A stretch of DNA of 64,000 bases from Emticicia oligotrophica DSM 17448 (GTDB lineage Bacteria > Bacteroidota > Bacteroidia > Cytophagales > Spirosomataceae), in contig NC_018749.1 of NCBI RefSeq assembly GCF_000263195.1, positions 36,313 through 100,312 on the forward strand. Direction: 5' to 3'. The notes under the pieces are model-generated. The model searched no databases. It saw only the letters and a list, made by a program, of their open reading frames with translations, and was not told the origin of the DNA. This document shows positions 28,090 to 38,169 of the stretch, one piece after another. A program made the position numbers and the translations under genes. Position 1 is the stretch's first letter. The number at the start of each line of letters is the position of its first letter.

Positions 28090-28926
28090 TTACTTTTTTG
28101 AATATTGTATAAGTGCTTCTGCATAGCGTTTGCCGAATTCACGAACGCCTGCTGAATCGAAATGTAAACCATCTTTAGCTGCAGTTAGGCCATTAGACGA
28201 AACCACGATTGCCTTAGGAATGGCCTGCGGAAGTGTGGCAATGATGGTATTATGGCTGGCACATTTTCCACCTTGTTCGGCCGATACTAATTCGCCGGCA
28301 ATCAAAGGAATTGAGTTTGGAGCCATGCCTAAATCAGCTAAAATATCATCATAAATCTTTTTTACTTGAGCTGGCCAAGTCTTATCTCCTGTATTCGATT
28401 CGCCTTGATGTAAAAGAATTCCTTTAATTACGCCCGATTTTTGAGCAATTTTTGCCATTTCTATGAGTCTTTCATAGGGATTCCCACCGTATGAATTAGC
28501 CATATTTATCATCCACGGTTTTTCTTTGGCGGAAGAATCGAGATAAGTTTTATACTTTATTTTATCAAAAATCTCAATTTTACTTCCTGCAACAGCAACA
28601 TGAACCAAACCCAAAGACTGTTTTGGAGACATATTTTGTAGCAGCGTTCGGCCAAAATAATCGGCTGGAGAAAGGCGAGTATTACAACGACAAAGTGGAG
28701 GTTTAGCTAAATACCATTGACCCATTTTTCTGCCTAGTTGTGGACAATCTAATGCTTCTAAAATCTTAAATCTACTATCAATATTGATGGTATCTTGCTC
28801 TTCGATTCGTGCCGCTCCTTCCATATTTGACTGCCCAATACAGAGATAAATATGAAAATTGGGGTCTTGGGCGAAAGCATTTTCAAGAATTATAGATAAT
28901 GCCAAAGCGAAAAATATTTTTTTCAT
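28090..28926 (-). CDS. SGNH/SASA-domain esterase, CE6-like acetylxylan esterase
   Basis: I place the start at the ATG at 28924-28926, giving a signal peptide (MKKIFFALALSIILENAFAQ) and a 278-residue protein. Further upstream starts overlap the previous gene. The SASA/DUF303 domain shows the catalytic Ser in CIGQSNMEGAA, the oxyanion/Asn region LVHVAVAGSKIE and the block LLHQGESNTGD typical of CE6 acetyl esterases. The catalytic His lies near KDGLHFDSAG. It should remove acetyl groups from xylan in the periplasm. It lies 10 bp downstream of a GH43 gene. Confidence 0.87.
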   Translation of the reverse strand: MKKIFFALALSIILENAFAQDPNFHIYLCIGQSNMEGAARIEEQDTINIDSRFKILEALDCPQLGRKMGQWYLAKPPLCRCNTRLSPADYFGRTLLQNMSPKQSLGLVHVAVAGSKIEIFDKIKYKTYLDSSAKEKPWMINMANSYGGNPYERLIEMAKIAQKSGVIKGILLHQGESNTGDKTWPAQVKKIYDDILADLGMAPNSIPLIAGELVSAEQGGKCASHNTIIATLPQAIPKAIVVSSNGLTAAKDGLHFDSAGVREFGKRYAEALIQYSKK

Positions 28927-28936
28927 TATTTGATGT

Positions 28937-30508
28937 TTATTTTTTTGATTTTTTTTCTTCGATTCTGAAATAATCAAAGTCAACAAAGCCGCCAACTTCT
29001 TGAGTGGCGTAATTAAACAAGCTAAACCTGTAACCCATGAAATGCGGAAGCGTATAAGGCATTTTCAAAGGCTCACCAATTTTTTTCCATGATTTTCCAT
29101 CGAGGCTGAAGTAGAAGTATGCTATATCGGCTCGGTCTTTGAAGTTACATTCAGCTTTGAAATAAACCTTGTTTTGCGAAATTGATATTTTCTCTACATC
29201 AGTACCTTTACCACCTTTGATGCATACCATTACGATTGATTTTATTCCATTTTCAATTTTTACACCTACAAATCCATAGTTTTTTTGAAGTAAGCCTAAT
29301 CCTGCTACATCTCCTTCTTTCATTTTCGAAGCATCTAAAGCAACCAAACCTGCACTTACGGGGCCAATAGTGCGTTGGGTAAGTGTATTACGTGCCGAGA
29401 CGAATGAAGTATCAATTCTACCAGTTTTTAGGCGAAGAAAACCTTTCCGCTCAGAAATTGACCAAAGCGAATTATCGGGATTATGATTCCATTGCCAAAC
29501 CAAGGGTAAAACTGATTCTCCTTTTTTACGAGTAAATTCATCAGAATTTACAATATTAGGAATCAAGCTTTTGTTTGTTGGTAAGTCTAAAGTCATTGGA
29601 ACTTTACCATTTTCGCCCAAAACTGGCCAATCATTTTCCCACTTTACGGGGACCAGATAAGGAATACGACCTACGCCACCATAATCTCGAAAAAGGTAAG
29701 CAAACCAACGGCCGTCTGGCGTATCAATTAAGCCACCTTGTGCTACACCCAAATCTTGCAATGCAAGCTTTCCTTCCCATGGACCAGTGATTTTATCGGC
29801 ACGGTGAATAATCACTGTACGCATACCACCACGTGGCCAACATATATTGAAAAGGTAATATTTCCCTTTATATTTGAAAAGTTGAGAACCCTCGGCGGGC
29901 AACATGATTGGTGCATTAGCTGGTGCAGAGGCGTTTTCTATCAAAACTTTTTCTTCACCCACATTGATTGGGCCACTTAAATCGGATTTCAATTCTAATA
30001 TCTTCAGTTTTCCCGCACCATAAATAAGATACGTTTTTCCATCATCGTCAAAAAAAATGGTGTGGTCATGATATGAAGGGGCAAAAGACTGCTCTTTCCA
30101 AGGGCCTTTTATATTTTTAGAGGTATAAATATGGGTTTTACCAGAGGTAGCGGCAAACGTACTTACTATAAACATTCCGTTGTGATACCTAATACAACTT
30201 GCCCAAGAACCTCTCCCATAGGTATTTTGCCCATTAGTCAGATTCATAGCATCGTTTTCAACCAATCTATCATAGCAATAACTCTCCAATTTCCAGTTTA
30301 CCAAATCCTTTGAACTCATGATTGGTAGCCCAGGACTCATGTGCATGGTAGTGCTACTCATATAATAGATGTCACCTACACGAATCATCGACATATCGGG
30401 TACATCTGCGTGAATTATTGGGTTGTTTGCTAAGTTTTTTTGTGCAAAAACACTTTCCTGCAAAACCGTGTAAATGAATATTAAAAGATATACGAAATTC
30501 TTATTCAT
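28937..30508 (-). CDS. GH43 family beta-xylosidase/arabinofuranosidase
   Basis: The 523-residue secreted protein has an N-terminal five-bladed beta-propeller. Candidate catalytic residues are the base Asp in HADVPDMSMIRVG, the pKa-modulating Asp in SYHDHTIFFDDDG and the acid Glu in LPAEGSQLFKYKGK. The MSSTTMHMSPGLPIM segment is typical of GH43 enzymes with a C-terminal beta-sandwich, here about 335-520. Substrates are likely xylo- or arabinoxylo-oligosaccharides. Its start codon directly follows the stop of the upstream GH43 gene (they share base 30508). Confidence 0.9.
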   Translation of the reverse strand: MNKNFVYLLIFIYTVLQESVFAQKNLANNPIIHADVPDMSMIRVGDIYYMSSTTMHMSPGLPIMSSKDLVNWKLESYCYDRLVENDAMNLTNGQNTYGRGSWASCIRYHNGMFIVSTFAATSGKTHIYTSKNIKGPWKEQSFAPSYHDHTIFFDDDGKTYLIYGAGKLKILELKSDLSGPINVGEEKVLIENASAPANAPIMLPAEGSQLFKYKGKYYLFNICWPRGGMRTVIIHRADKITGPWEGKLALQDLGVAQGGLIDTPDGRWFAYLFRDYGGVGRIPYLVPVKWENDWPVLGENGKVPMTLDLPTNKSLIPNIVNSDEFTRKKGESVLPLVWQWNHNPDNSLWSISERKGFLRLKTGRIDTSFVSARNTLTQRTIGPVSAGLVALDASKMKEGDVAGLGLLQKNYGFVGVKIENGIKSIVMVCIKGGKGTDVEKISISQNKVYFKAECNFKDRADIAYFYFSLDGKSWKKIGEPLKMPYTLPHFMGYRFSLFNYATQEVGGFVDFDYFRIEEKKSKK

Positions 30509-32178
30509 TATTTTAGCATTGGGTCGTTTCCGCTGTATTTCAAATACTTGAATATTGCATAATTATCTGATTTTTCACCATTTGAGGTAGCATACATGGC
30601 ATACACATTACCAATAAATCCACCAGAAACTTTAGTTGATAAGTGCTTACCATCTAAATTTTCGGCAATGATTTTATAATCTTTCCCGTTTTCAGAAATC
30701 TCAAAATCGCATTTATCGGCCTTAGAAGTTATTTTCAAATTCAATTTTCCATTGCCTACAGGTAAGCTTTTTACTAATTCTACCTCTTTTTTTCGATGAA
30801 CACTTTTATATAATTCAACCTGTGCTTTTCCATCTTTGATTGATTTCGCCAAAAAGTAGAAGTGACTTTCATCTTGATATATTACCAAACCTGCTTTCTC
30901 ATTTTCATTTTTTGGACTAAAATTCAACTCGGTTTCGGCTACCGAATACATGTGTTGCTGACGTTTTCCAACGAACGAAGGATTACCCAATTCAGAAATT
31001 GTTTCAGGTTTTAGTTTAAGTGTTAGTCCATTTTTTGAAGTTATGAATGAAGAACTATCAACTGTTCGTAAATGCATCATCGAAAGGTCGAGTCCTTTTT
31101 CAAAAGTCATTGTATAAGCGAAATTACCATTTTGTGGTAATGCCCCCTTTTGCTTTACTTCTTTAATATTTGTTTTGTATTTGTATTCGATGGCTTTTTC
31201 TCCATGTTCAATCATCGGCCAATCGTTTACCCATTTAAGTGGGGCAATAAACATTTCACGACCTGTATTATAATAATCTCCTTCGTAGGGGCGAACAGCT
31301 AAAAAAATCGAATACCAATTTCCATCTGGCCCTTCAACAAATTGAGCGTGACCCGCCGAAGTAATAGGATTTGGTCGGTCGGCAGGTAACCCCCTTTGAG
31401 TCAAGATAGGATTTCCTTCGAAAGGTACATACGGTCCCCAAATATCTTTACTACGTAGTGCTACTTGTGAATGATTGACAGAAGTACCGCCCTCCGCACA
31501 ATATAAAATATACCAATCATTACGTTTGATAATGTGAGGGCCCTCAATCCATACAGGTTTTTTGGTTATATCTACCCCGCCATTTACTAATTGTTTTTGT
31601 TCGCCTACCACTTTTAAGTTTTTATAATCAAACTCATACATTCGGATAGTTCTGTGACCCGAATACAGCGGTTTATTATCTGGTGCATCACTGTTATAAA
31701 TGATGTAAGCTTTATCGGTTGCTTCATCAAAATAAATAGAAGGGTCTATTCCACGAACTTCAGGAATTTTTACTGGGTTGCTGTAAGGCCCTGCTGGATT
31801 GGTAGCTGTCACAACAAAATTTCCATCATTATCAATATCCGTACAAGTAACGTAATAAATACCTTTATAATAGGTAATAGCGGGAGCGAAGAGACCACGA
31901 GACATACGTTCGCCCATAAAATTCATTTGTGAAGGACGGCTAATTACATTACCGATTTGCTTCCAGTTTTTCAAATCACGGCTGTGCATAATGGGAAGAC
32001 CTGGGAAAAATGAAAAAGTTGAATGTACAGAATAATAATCTGCTCCTACTTTTACGATACTTGGGTCTGGGTAAAAACCTGTTAATATTGGATTAGGTAG
32101 GGTAACTTGTGCATTGGCTATATTCACTGAAAACCACAAAACTATAAAGCCACAAATTTTATATACTGTCTTTAACAT
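30508..32178 (-). CDS. GH43 family beta-xylosidase-like enzyme
   Basis: Secreted protein of 556 residues (signal peptide ending NIANAQ). Propeller motifs are the base Asp in TGFYPDPSIVKVG, the modulating Asp in VRGIDPSIYFDE and the acid Glu in VWIEGPHIIKRND. FFPGLPIMHSRDLKNW is typical of xylosidase-type GH43. The C-terminal ~190 residues form the xylosidase beta-sandwich (block around EKAGLVIYQDESHFYFL). It probably releases xylose from the non-reducing end of short xylo-oligosaccharides after side-chain removal. It overlaps the next gene by one base. Confidence 0.92.
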   Translation of the reverse strand: MLKTVYKICGFIVLWFSVNIANAQVTLPNPILTGFYPDPSIVKVGADYYSVHSTFSFFPGLPIMHSRDLKNWKQIGNVISRPSQMNFMGERMSRGLFAPAITYYKGIYYVTCTDIDNDGNFVVTATNPAGPYSNPVKIPEVRGIDPSIYFDEATDKAYIIYNSDAPDNKPLYSGHRTIRMYEFDYKNLKVVGEQKQLVNGGVDITKKPVWIEGPHIIKRNDWYILYCAEGGTSVNHSQVALRSKDIWGPYVPFEGNPILTQRGLPADRPNPITSAGHAQFVEGPDGNWYSIFLAVRPYEGDYYNTGREMFIAPLKWVNDWPMIEHGEKAIEYKYKTNIKEVKQKGALPQNGNFAYTMTFEKGLDLSMMHLRTVDSSSFITSKNGLTLKLKPETISELGNPSFVGKRQQHMYSVAETELNFSPKNENEKAGLVIYQDESHFYFLAKSIKDGKAQVELYKSVHRKKEVELVKSLPVGNGKLNLKITSKADKCDFEISENGKDYKIIAENLDGKHLSTKVSGGFIGNVYAMYATSNGEKSDNYAIFKYLKYSGNDPMLK

Positions 32179-32206
32179 TGTATTTTTTTATTTAATTTAC
32201 TGATTT

Positions 32207-34663
32207 TTAATACGTTAACACAATTATTTGACCTTTTTTAGTAGAAATATCGTAAAGTTTGGTTGCTTTCAAACTTGGTATTTTGATATTTGCTTTTTCT
32301 GAAATAATGGGTTTGGCTGTTTCATCAATTCTATAAAACGGATTCGGATTCTCTCCCTTCGCAGCTACTAACTTTAGTCCATTGGTTAGTTTCAAATCAT
32401 TAGGTGTACGAAGACGTAGATTTCCACCTAAATTTGATTTTATAACCAATTTGACTAACTTGGCATCTTTCCATTGCATCTCAACAATTTCAAAACCTCC
32501 GATAGCTTTTAAACCAGCAATTTTACCCGTAGGCCAAACATCTGGCAAAGCTGGCAATAAATGTACTGCCCCATCGCTGCTTTGCATCAACATTTCTGTA
32601 ATCCCCGAAGTACAACCAAAATTACCATCAATCTGAAAAGGAGGATGTGCATCAAATAGGTTATTATAAGTGCCGCCAGCTCCACGTTCGCCACTGATTG
32701 GGGTAAGTTGATTTTGAATTAATTGATAAGCATGATTGCCATCTTGCAGTTTTGCCCACCAGTTTACCTTCCAGCCCATACTCCAACCAGTACTTACATC
32801 ACCACGATAAATCAAGGAATTTTTAGAAGCCTCGAAAAGTTCGGGTGTCCGATAAGCAGAAATTTGATTCGATGGGTAAAGACCGTATAGGTGCGAAATA
32901 TGGCGATGTGTATCATTGGGGTCATCAATATCATCAAGCCATTCTTGCAATTGATTATGTTGCCCAATGTGCATTGGTGGCAATTTTGCTCTCAACTTTT
33001 TTAAAGAATCTACAAAATTGGCATCTATTTTAAGAATTTCAGCAGCACTGATTGCTTTATTAAATACATCAAAAACAATTTGATTATCCATCGTAACACC
33101 CGCATCAAGTGAAGAGCCATCATGAGCTGCAGGTGCATTTTCTGGCGAATTACCAGGATTTACCACCAACCAATTATTTTTATTTGGGTGCGGAACCAAA
33201 AAATCAGCGTAAAACTGTGCAGCTCCCCTAAGAGCAGGATAAGCTGAAGCTAAAAATGCTTTATCACCCGTATAAAGATAATGTTCCCATAAATGTTGGC
33301 TTACCCATCCTCCACCAGCGGTCCACATTCCCCAAAACGCTCCATCAATTGCTCCAGTTGCTCGCCAAATATCTGTATTGTGGTGGGCCATCCAACCTCG
33401 GGCACCATACATATCTTTGGCAGTTTTTTGTCCAGTTATAGACAGCTCTTTTACCATTTTCAAAAAAGGCTCATGCAACTCTGAAAGATTGGTTTTTTCG
33501 GCTGGCCAATAATTCATTTCGGCATTAATGTTAATAGTGTATTTGCTATCCCACGGTGGATTGATACGATTATTCCAAATACCCTGCAAGTTGGCTGGTT
33601 GTCCGCCTGGTTGCGAAGAAGAAATCAATAAATACCGTCCAAACTGATAGTAAAGAGCTACCATTTGAGGGTCGTTGATATTTCTAAAATTTCTTAAACG
33701 TTCATCCGTTGGTAGTTTTGCGGCATCGGTTTCGCCTAAATCAATTTTAACTCGGTTGAACAACTTTTGATAAGCTAAAATATGTGAGCTAAGTAGGGTT
33801 GTATATGTTTTTGCGAAGGCATTGTTTAAATAATCATTTGCACGCTTGTTTTCATCACCGCTTAAATCTTGATAGTTGTTGAAATTAGTGGCAATCGAAA
33901 TAAATATAATCGCTGAATTAGCTCCCTTGACCACTAAAGAAGTATCAGTAGATTGAAGGCTTCCACCTTCTAGTTTTATTCTTGAAATACCTTTAAACGC
34001 TACCATTCCTTTTACAGTTTCATGGTCGCTGGTTATTCCAGAAAGCGTTAAATCTTTATTCGGTGTAGTGGCAATCGTTTTTCTTTTTTGTGGAGAAGAA
34101 ATATTGGCATTAAATGAAACATTTCCTGCTTTATTAGCTGAAATTTTCATTATTATCACTCTGTCAGCCAATGAGGCAAAAGCCTCGCGGGTATAAGTTA
34201 CATCTCCAACTTGATATGTAGTTTTTGAAATTGCTCTTTCAATATCTAACTCTCGGTAATAATTTTTATAATTTTCTTGTCCAGCAAAAACTAAGTTAAG
34301 ATTTCCCACAGGTTCAAACTTTTGGCCATGCGAAGTCTTTGAAATAATCGCCTGATTTGCCAATTTCTCTGCTTCTTTATGATTTCCTTCAAAAATTAAC
34401 TTTCTGATTTCAGCTAATTTTTCAAGAGCCAAGGGGTTATCATTTCGGTTGGGACTCCCGCTCCATACTGTATGTTCGTTAAGTTGTATGATTTCTTGTT
34501 CAACATTTCCGTAAATCATCGCTCCTAAACGCCCATTTCCAATGGGCATTGCATTTTCCCATGTATTTCCAGAAGGTTGTTTGTACCAAAGTTTGAGAGG
34601 CGTTTGGGCTTTTAATATTTGGCTAATACCGATAAAAACTATAAAAACTATTCTCTTTCTCAT
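32207..34663 (-). CDS. GH95 alpha-L-fucosidase / alpha-L-galactosidase
   Basis: The 818-residue secreted enzyme shows the GH95 N-terminal beta domain (PIGNGRLGAMIYG, LNEHTVWSG) and the (alpha/alpha)6 barrel with NLQGIWNN, INAEMNYWPAEKTNLSELHEP, WMAHHNTDIWRATGA and the late QIDGNFGCTSGI block. GH95 enzymes invert alpha-L-fucosyl or alpha-L-galactosyl linkages; in complex glucuronoarabinoxylans the galactosyl specificity is the relevant one, which the context favours. It is the first gene of the glycosidase operon and follows a promoter with an AraR-like operator. Confidence 0.93.
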   Translation of the reverse strand: MRKRIVFIVFIGISQILKAQTPLKLWYKQPSGNTWENAMPIGNGRLGAMIYGNVEQEIIQLNEHTVWSGSPNRNDNPLALEKLAEIRKLIFEGNHKEAEKLANQAIISKTSHGQKFEPVGNLNLVFAGQENYKNYYRELDIERAISKTTYQVGDVTYTREAFASLADRVIIMKISANKAGNVSFNANISSPQKRKTIATTPNKDLTLSGITSDHETVKGMVAFKGISRIKLEGGSLQSTDTSLVVKGANSAIIFISIATNFNNYQDLSGDENKRANDYLNNAFAKTYTTLLSSHILAYQKLFNRVKIDLGETDAAKLPTDERLRNFRNINDPQMVALYYQFGRYLLISSSQPGGQPANLQGIWNNRINPPWDSKYTININAEMNYWPAEKTNLSELHEPFLKMVKELSITGQKTAKDMYGARGWMAHHNTDIWRATGAIDGAFWGMWTAGGGWVSQHLWEHYLYTGDKAFLASAYPALRGAAQFYADFLVPHPNKNNWLVVNPGNSPENAPAAHDGSSLDAGVTMDNQIVFDVFNKAISAAEILKIDANFVDSLKKLRAKLPPMHIGQHNQLQEWLDDIDDPNDTHRHISHLYGLYPSNQISAYRTPELFEASKNSLIYRGDVSTGWSMGWKVNWWAKLQDGNHAYQLIQNQLTPISGERGAGGTYNNLFDAHPPFQIDGNFGCTSGITEMLMQSSDGAVHLLPALPDVWPTGKIAGLKAIGGFEIVEMQWKDAKLVKLVIKSNLGGNLRLRTPNDLKLTNGLKLVAAKGENPNPFYRIDETAKPIISEKANIKIPSLKATKLYDISTKKGQIIVLTY

Positions 34664-34707
34664 CTAATATTTGGTAAATTATAACGTATTTTAAAATTAC
34701 AAATCAA

Positions 34708-34730
34708 TGTGTCTATATTACACAAATGTA
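34708..34730 (-). promoter_or_regulatory. Promoter -7 box with overlapping AraR-like operator before the GH95 operon
   Basis: On the minus strand TACATTTG (34730-34723) fits the TAnnTTTG -7 element. It overlaps by two bases the palindrome TGTGTCTATATTACACA (34708-34724), the same TGTGT-N7-ACACA form as the two sites before araB. A repressor bound here would block the start site, linking the nine-gene operon to arabinose control. Confidence 0.65.
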
Positions 34731-35097
34731 ATTAATATTATAAATCGAAACCCAAAATATTGTAGTAAAAAAAGAATTTATTTTACGTTTTGATGAAATA
34801 CCTCTATTAAAACGCAAAAAACACTTAACATGATAGCACTAAATTATCCATTCAGAATCTAAACTTAGCATTCGGTCAGTTTCAAAAAGGTTGCCTATTT
34901 CGTAATATAAATCTTACATATATTGGCATTGAAATAAAAAATTAGCTCTTTGGTTTGTTTTATATTTATCTGTTCGGATAATATTTAAGTGTAAGGAATT
35001 GATTCATAAACAAAAATTCAAACCCAAAAGTAATTTACAAGATTATCAGTAATATTTCTAGGGGAGTTGTATAGATTAATCTATCATAGCCCATCAA
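34731..35097. other. Intergenic stretch upstream of the GH95 operon
   Basis: About 370 bp without a plausible gene. It holds a 14-bp perfect palindrome, ATAGATTAATCTAT (35071-35084), just after the PAS gene stop. Nothing else stands out. Confidence 0.5.
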
Positions 35098-36435
35098 CTA
35101 TGTTTTATTTACTATATCATGTATTACTTTGTCTAATTCTGTTGAACTTTCATAAATTGCTTTCAACAAGAATTCTTTCTCTGATTCATCACTAATTATG
35201 CCATCTTCTAAAAGTTTTACTATTCCCATAATTTTCGCTAGTGGAGCCCTTAATAAATGCGACTGATACCAAGAAATATCCCGCAATTTAGTGTTTTGTT
35301 CTTTAATGATATTATCCTTTTGATTAATACTTGTAATATCTTGAACGATGAAAATGAAGTGCTGATTTTCTTGAATAAAAAATGAACTTGAACTAAGAAG
35401 CAACTGTTTTTTTTCATTTATTTTTGTCAATCCTATTAATTTTTCTTGGCTAAAAAAAGGATTGTCAATAACTAAATCATCAATTTTTAATTTACCAGAT
35501 TCGCTTATCGAAAAACCTTCAAACACATTACTAATGCAAAGTTCTTTGATTTCAACTTCTGAATATTGAAAAATCTCCCTTGCAGCAATATTAGAATAAT
35601 TTATTTTAAAGTTATCATCAGATAATAACACTCCAACTGGCATTAATTCTGATATTTTTCTAAATTTTTCTTCACTATCCTGTAGGCTCTTTTCAAGTGC
35701 TTTTTGATTGCTAATATCTTTCGCAAAAATTGAAACGCCTATCTGCTTACCGCTTTGATCATACACAGAATTAAATTTTGTTTGATACCAAATGGTTTCA
35801 CCTAATGTATTCAGATAAGAAACGTCTATTATTGTATTTTCTCCCTGCAGAGCAATTGGGAAGTATTTATAAAATAAATTATTTTTATCCGGTATAAAGT
35901 CTCTGAAATCTTCTCCAATAAAATTATCCCCCCCTGTGTTATGAGTGATGGTTTTAAGAGCAGTTTGATTCATGAACATAATCTTACTATGCATATCTAA
36001 TAAGGTGATAGACTCATCCGTATTATTTAAAAAAGCTTGTAGTTTCTCCGAAAAATCAATAATCTTTTGTTCGGCTACTTTCTCTCTAGTTATGTCTTTT
36101 ATGCTTTGTGTAACTCCAAATAATTTACCATCTTCATAAATTGGCATCATTTTATATTCAAACCAATATGATACATTTTCAACTTTCGAAAGATATTGAA
36201 TTGAAAAGGGGGTTCCATTAATAGCTGAGTCAAAACCTTGAAGATAAAATTTTTGATTGGCTTCAATGACAAAATCAGGATAATATAAATCTCCCTCTTT
36301 TATTTCTTTATTATAATATTGATAAAGTACATCTCTAAGTTTTTTGTTGAATGCCAAAACCTCGTGATTTGTACCAATGAAGACAATGCTTTCTGAACTA
36401 TTATCTAAAATCAATTTGAAGTGTTTATCTATCAT
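35098..36435 (-). CDS. PAS-domain sensor protein with HisKA-like end but no ATPase domain
   Basis: The 445-residue cytoplasmic protein has three PAS domains in series (about 5-120, 130-250 and 260-370; each with a typical PAC end such as GVTQSIKDITRE, GVSIFAKDISNQ and FIFVQDITSI). The C-terminal ~70 residues (QSHLLRAPLAKIMGIVKLLEDG) match a Bacteroidota HisKA dimerisation helix with the phospho-His. The frame stops right after this helix pair; the catalytic HATPase_c domain is missing and I see no frameshifted continuation downstream. It may act as a phospho-acceptor or dimerisation partner of another kinase, or be an inactive relic. No response regulator is adjacent. Confidence 0.8.
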   Translation of the reverse strand: MIDKHFKLILDNSSESIVFIGTNHEVLAFNKKLRDVLYQYYNKEIKEGDLYYPDFVIEANQKFYLQGFDSAINGTPFSIQYLSKVENVSYWFEYKMMPIYEDGKLFGVTQSIKDITREKVAEQKIIDFSEKLQAFLNNTDESITLLDMHSKIMFMNQTALKTITHNTGGDNFIGEDFRDFIPDKNNLFYKYFPIALQGENTIIDVSYLNTLGETIWYQTKFNSVYDQSGKQIGVSIFAKDISNQKALEKSLQDSEEKFRKISELMPVGVLLSDDNFKINYSNIAAREIFQYSEVEIKELCISNVFEGFSISESGKLKIDDLVIDNPFFSQEKLIGLTKINEKKQLLLSSSSFFIQENQHFIFIVQDITSINQKDNIIKEQNTKLRDISWYQSHLLRAPLAKIMGIVKLLEDGIISDESEKEFLLKAIYESSTELDKVIHDIVNKT

Positions 36436-36890
36436 GGCTATATGGATTGTTTTAAGGTTAAGATATGCCTACCATTCCCGCTTTTCTAAAACGAGAATTT
36501 TCATTACTAAACTTCATTAAATTCACAAAGTTTGAATTATACCCTTGAGTTCAAACCCACATACTGAATGGGGTTAGTCATAACAGTTGTATGATTCAAA
36601 TCTAGAGTAATAATTTTTTAAAAAAAATGATAGAAATTATTTTTTTAAATAAAACAGCCTTGTTGCGGTTCTGAATTATTAATTGTGTTTTTTGATAACC
36701 ATTTTACAAATACTTTGTCTGTATGGGTTATCGGGGGGCGGGGTAAGACTAGTAATAATGGCTCACATATATTACTTGAATACTTGGTAGGGTTATTGTA
36801 AAAGAGGTAAAATAATTTGATGATTGTTTTCAGGCTATATTAATGCCTAATATAGCCTGAAATTTAATTCTTTATCAACTACTGAATTGA
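36436..36890. other. Intergenic stretch with no recognised feature
   Basis: About 455 bp between the PAS gene start and the cytochrome lipoprotein gene end. It contains one G-rich run (36733-36743), but no ORF, repeat or convincing terminator. Confidence 0.5.
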
Positions 36891-37613
36891 CTAATCATTC
36901 TTAGCTCCCTTATCAATCCAGTTTTTAAAGGCTGTCAACTCACAATCTGATAACTTACGGCCTTGCGGCATCGGACTAAACCCTTGCAATTGGGCAATTG
37001 AACCCCATAGCCTTCCATTATCAACTTGCTGTTTTATTGTGTTGTAACTATCTAAAACAATATTACCAGAAGCACTTCCTGATTGATGGCAACCCAAACA
37101 ATTTACATCAATAATTGGCTTAATTACTTTCGCAAACGTTGGGTTTGTTGCATCAACACTCACCCCACAAGCTGTTTCTTTAGCACCTTGTTGAATCCAT
37201 TTCAAAATCATATCCGACTGTTGTTTTGAGATGGCTTGACGTGGTGGTGGCGGCATTCTATCTCTACCAGTATCAACAATTACTTTATAAAGTTCACTGT
37301 TAGTTGGTTTACTCGTATTTATTCCTCTTTTAATAATTGTGCTGTACGAACTTAGGTCATAACCTTCTTCGCGAGTTTTTGAATCATGACAGCCACTCAT
37401 CGCACAGTTTGTTTGAAAAAAGGGTAATACTTGCGAATCAAAGCAAACAGTTTCAGAGTTTGTATTTGATGAAGAAGAGGTATTCACACAATTTAATTGT
37501 ATAACTTCTCCAGATGGTCCTGTATTTGATGCGGGATTTGGAGAAGCATTTTTCTTATAATAGCAACCAAAATTAAGTAAGCCAACGGCTAATAAAATGA
37601 TAACTCTAAGCAT
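36891..37613 (-). CDS. Periplasmic c-type cytochrome lipoprotein, two haem-binding motifs
   Basis: A lipoprotein signal with lipobox LLNFGC is followed by a linker and two cytochrome-c-like halves. The first half has the unusual spacing CAMSGCH (C-x4-CH), the second a normal CLGCH. Each half ends in a proline/methionine segment (DRMPPPP and FSPMPQG) that could provide the distal ligand, then a WIQQGA/WIDKGA helix. The protein is 240 residues long. Its second half resembles the 117-residue cytochrome at 54795. It lies last in a minus-strand set with YceI, DUF5777 and Rieske genes and should carry electrons at the membrane surface in the periplasm. Confidence 0.85.
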   Translation of the reverse strand: MLRVIILLAVGLLNFGCYYKKNASPNPASNTGPSGEVIQLNCVNTSSSSNTNSETVCFDSQVLPFFQTNCAMSGCHDSKTREEGYDLSSYSTIIKRGINTSKPTNSELYKVIVDTGRDRMPPPPRQAISKQQSDMILKWIQQGAKETACGVSVDATNPTFAKVIKPIIDVNCLGCHQSGSASGNIVLDSYNTIKQQVDNGRLWGSIAQLQGFSPMPQGRKLSDCELTAFKNWIDKGAKND

Positions 37614-37623
37614 TGTTGTTTAC

Positions 37624-38169
37624 TTATTTTAATGTAAATACAAATTTATTTTTAACCGCTATAACCTCAGCAATTTTAGCCATTACAAGGGTAGGTATTT
37701 CAATATTGTGGTCTTTTAGAGGAACATCAATATTACTAATTAGTGTAAGTTGACCGTTATTGATGGTCAATTTCCCTTTTATTAGTCGCTCTTTAGATAC
37801 GCCATGCATGGTTAATTGTCCCTTGGCAGAAATATCATAAGTACCGTTTTTAGTTACATCAATCGTTTCTTGGATTTTACCTTTAAAGGTTCCCGTTGGA
37901 AATTTTTCAGATTCCATGTAGTTTTCATTAAAATGTTCTTCCATTAAATGATTCTGAAATTTAAAGTCGGTCATCGTCATTCGAACCGCAATTTCACCTT
38001 TCGTAAAATCAATAATTGAAGCCACATTTTTATTAACAGCGGCAATATTTTCTAAGGGCGTTTCAGAAAAGAAGCTTGTTTCACCAGTTCGACAAATCCA
38101 TTGATTTTGCTGTGCAAAAGCAGGAATTGCGAGTATAATCGCAATAATTATTTTTGTTATATTTTTCAT
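37624..38169 (-). CDS. YceI-family periplasmic protein
   Basis: Secreted 181-residue protein (signal peptide ending AIPAFAQ) with the YceI lipocalin-like barrel: TGETSFFSETPLE, IDFTKGEIAVRM, EHFNENYMESEKFPTGTFKG and GVSKERLIKGKL. YceI proteins bind isoprenoid lipids or quinones, which fits the redox neighbours. It overlaps the upstream DUF5777 gene by four bases, so the two are co-translated. Confidence 0.9.
   Translation of the reverse strand: MKNITKIIIAIILAIPAFAQQNQWICRTGETSFFSETPLENIAAVNKNVASIIDFTKGEIAVRMTMTDFKFQNHLMEEHFNENYMESEKFPTGTFKGKIQETIDVTKNGTYDISAKGQLTMHGVSKERLIKGKLTINNGQLTLISNIDVPLKDHNIEIPTLVMAKIAEVIAVKNKFVFTLK

Noticed and set aside
36733..36743. G-rich run as a G-quadruplex
   Set aside because: Only two G tracts are adjacent; four tracts are needed, so this is just a short G-rich patch.
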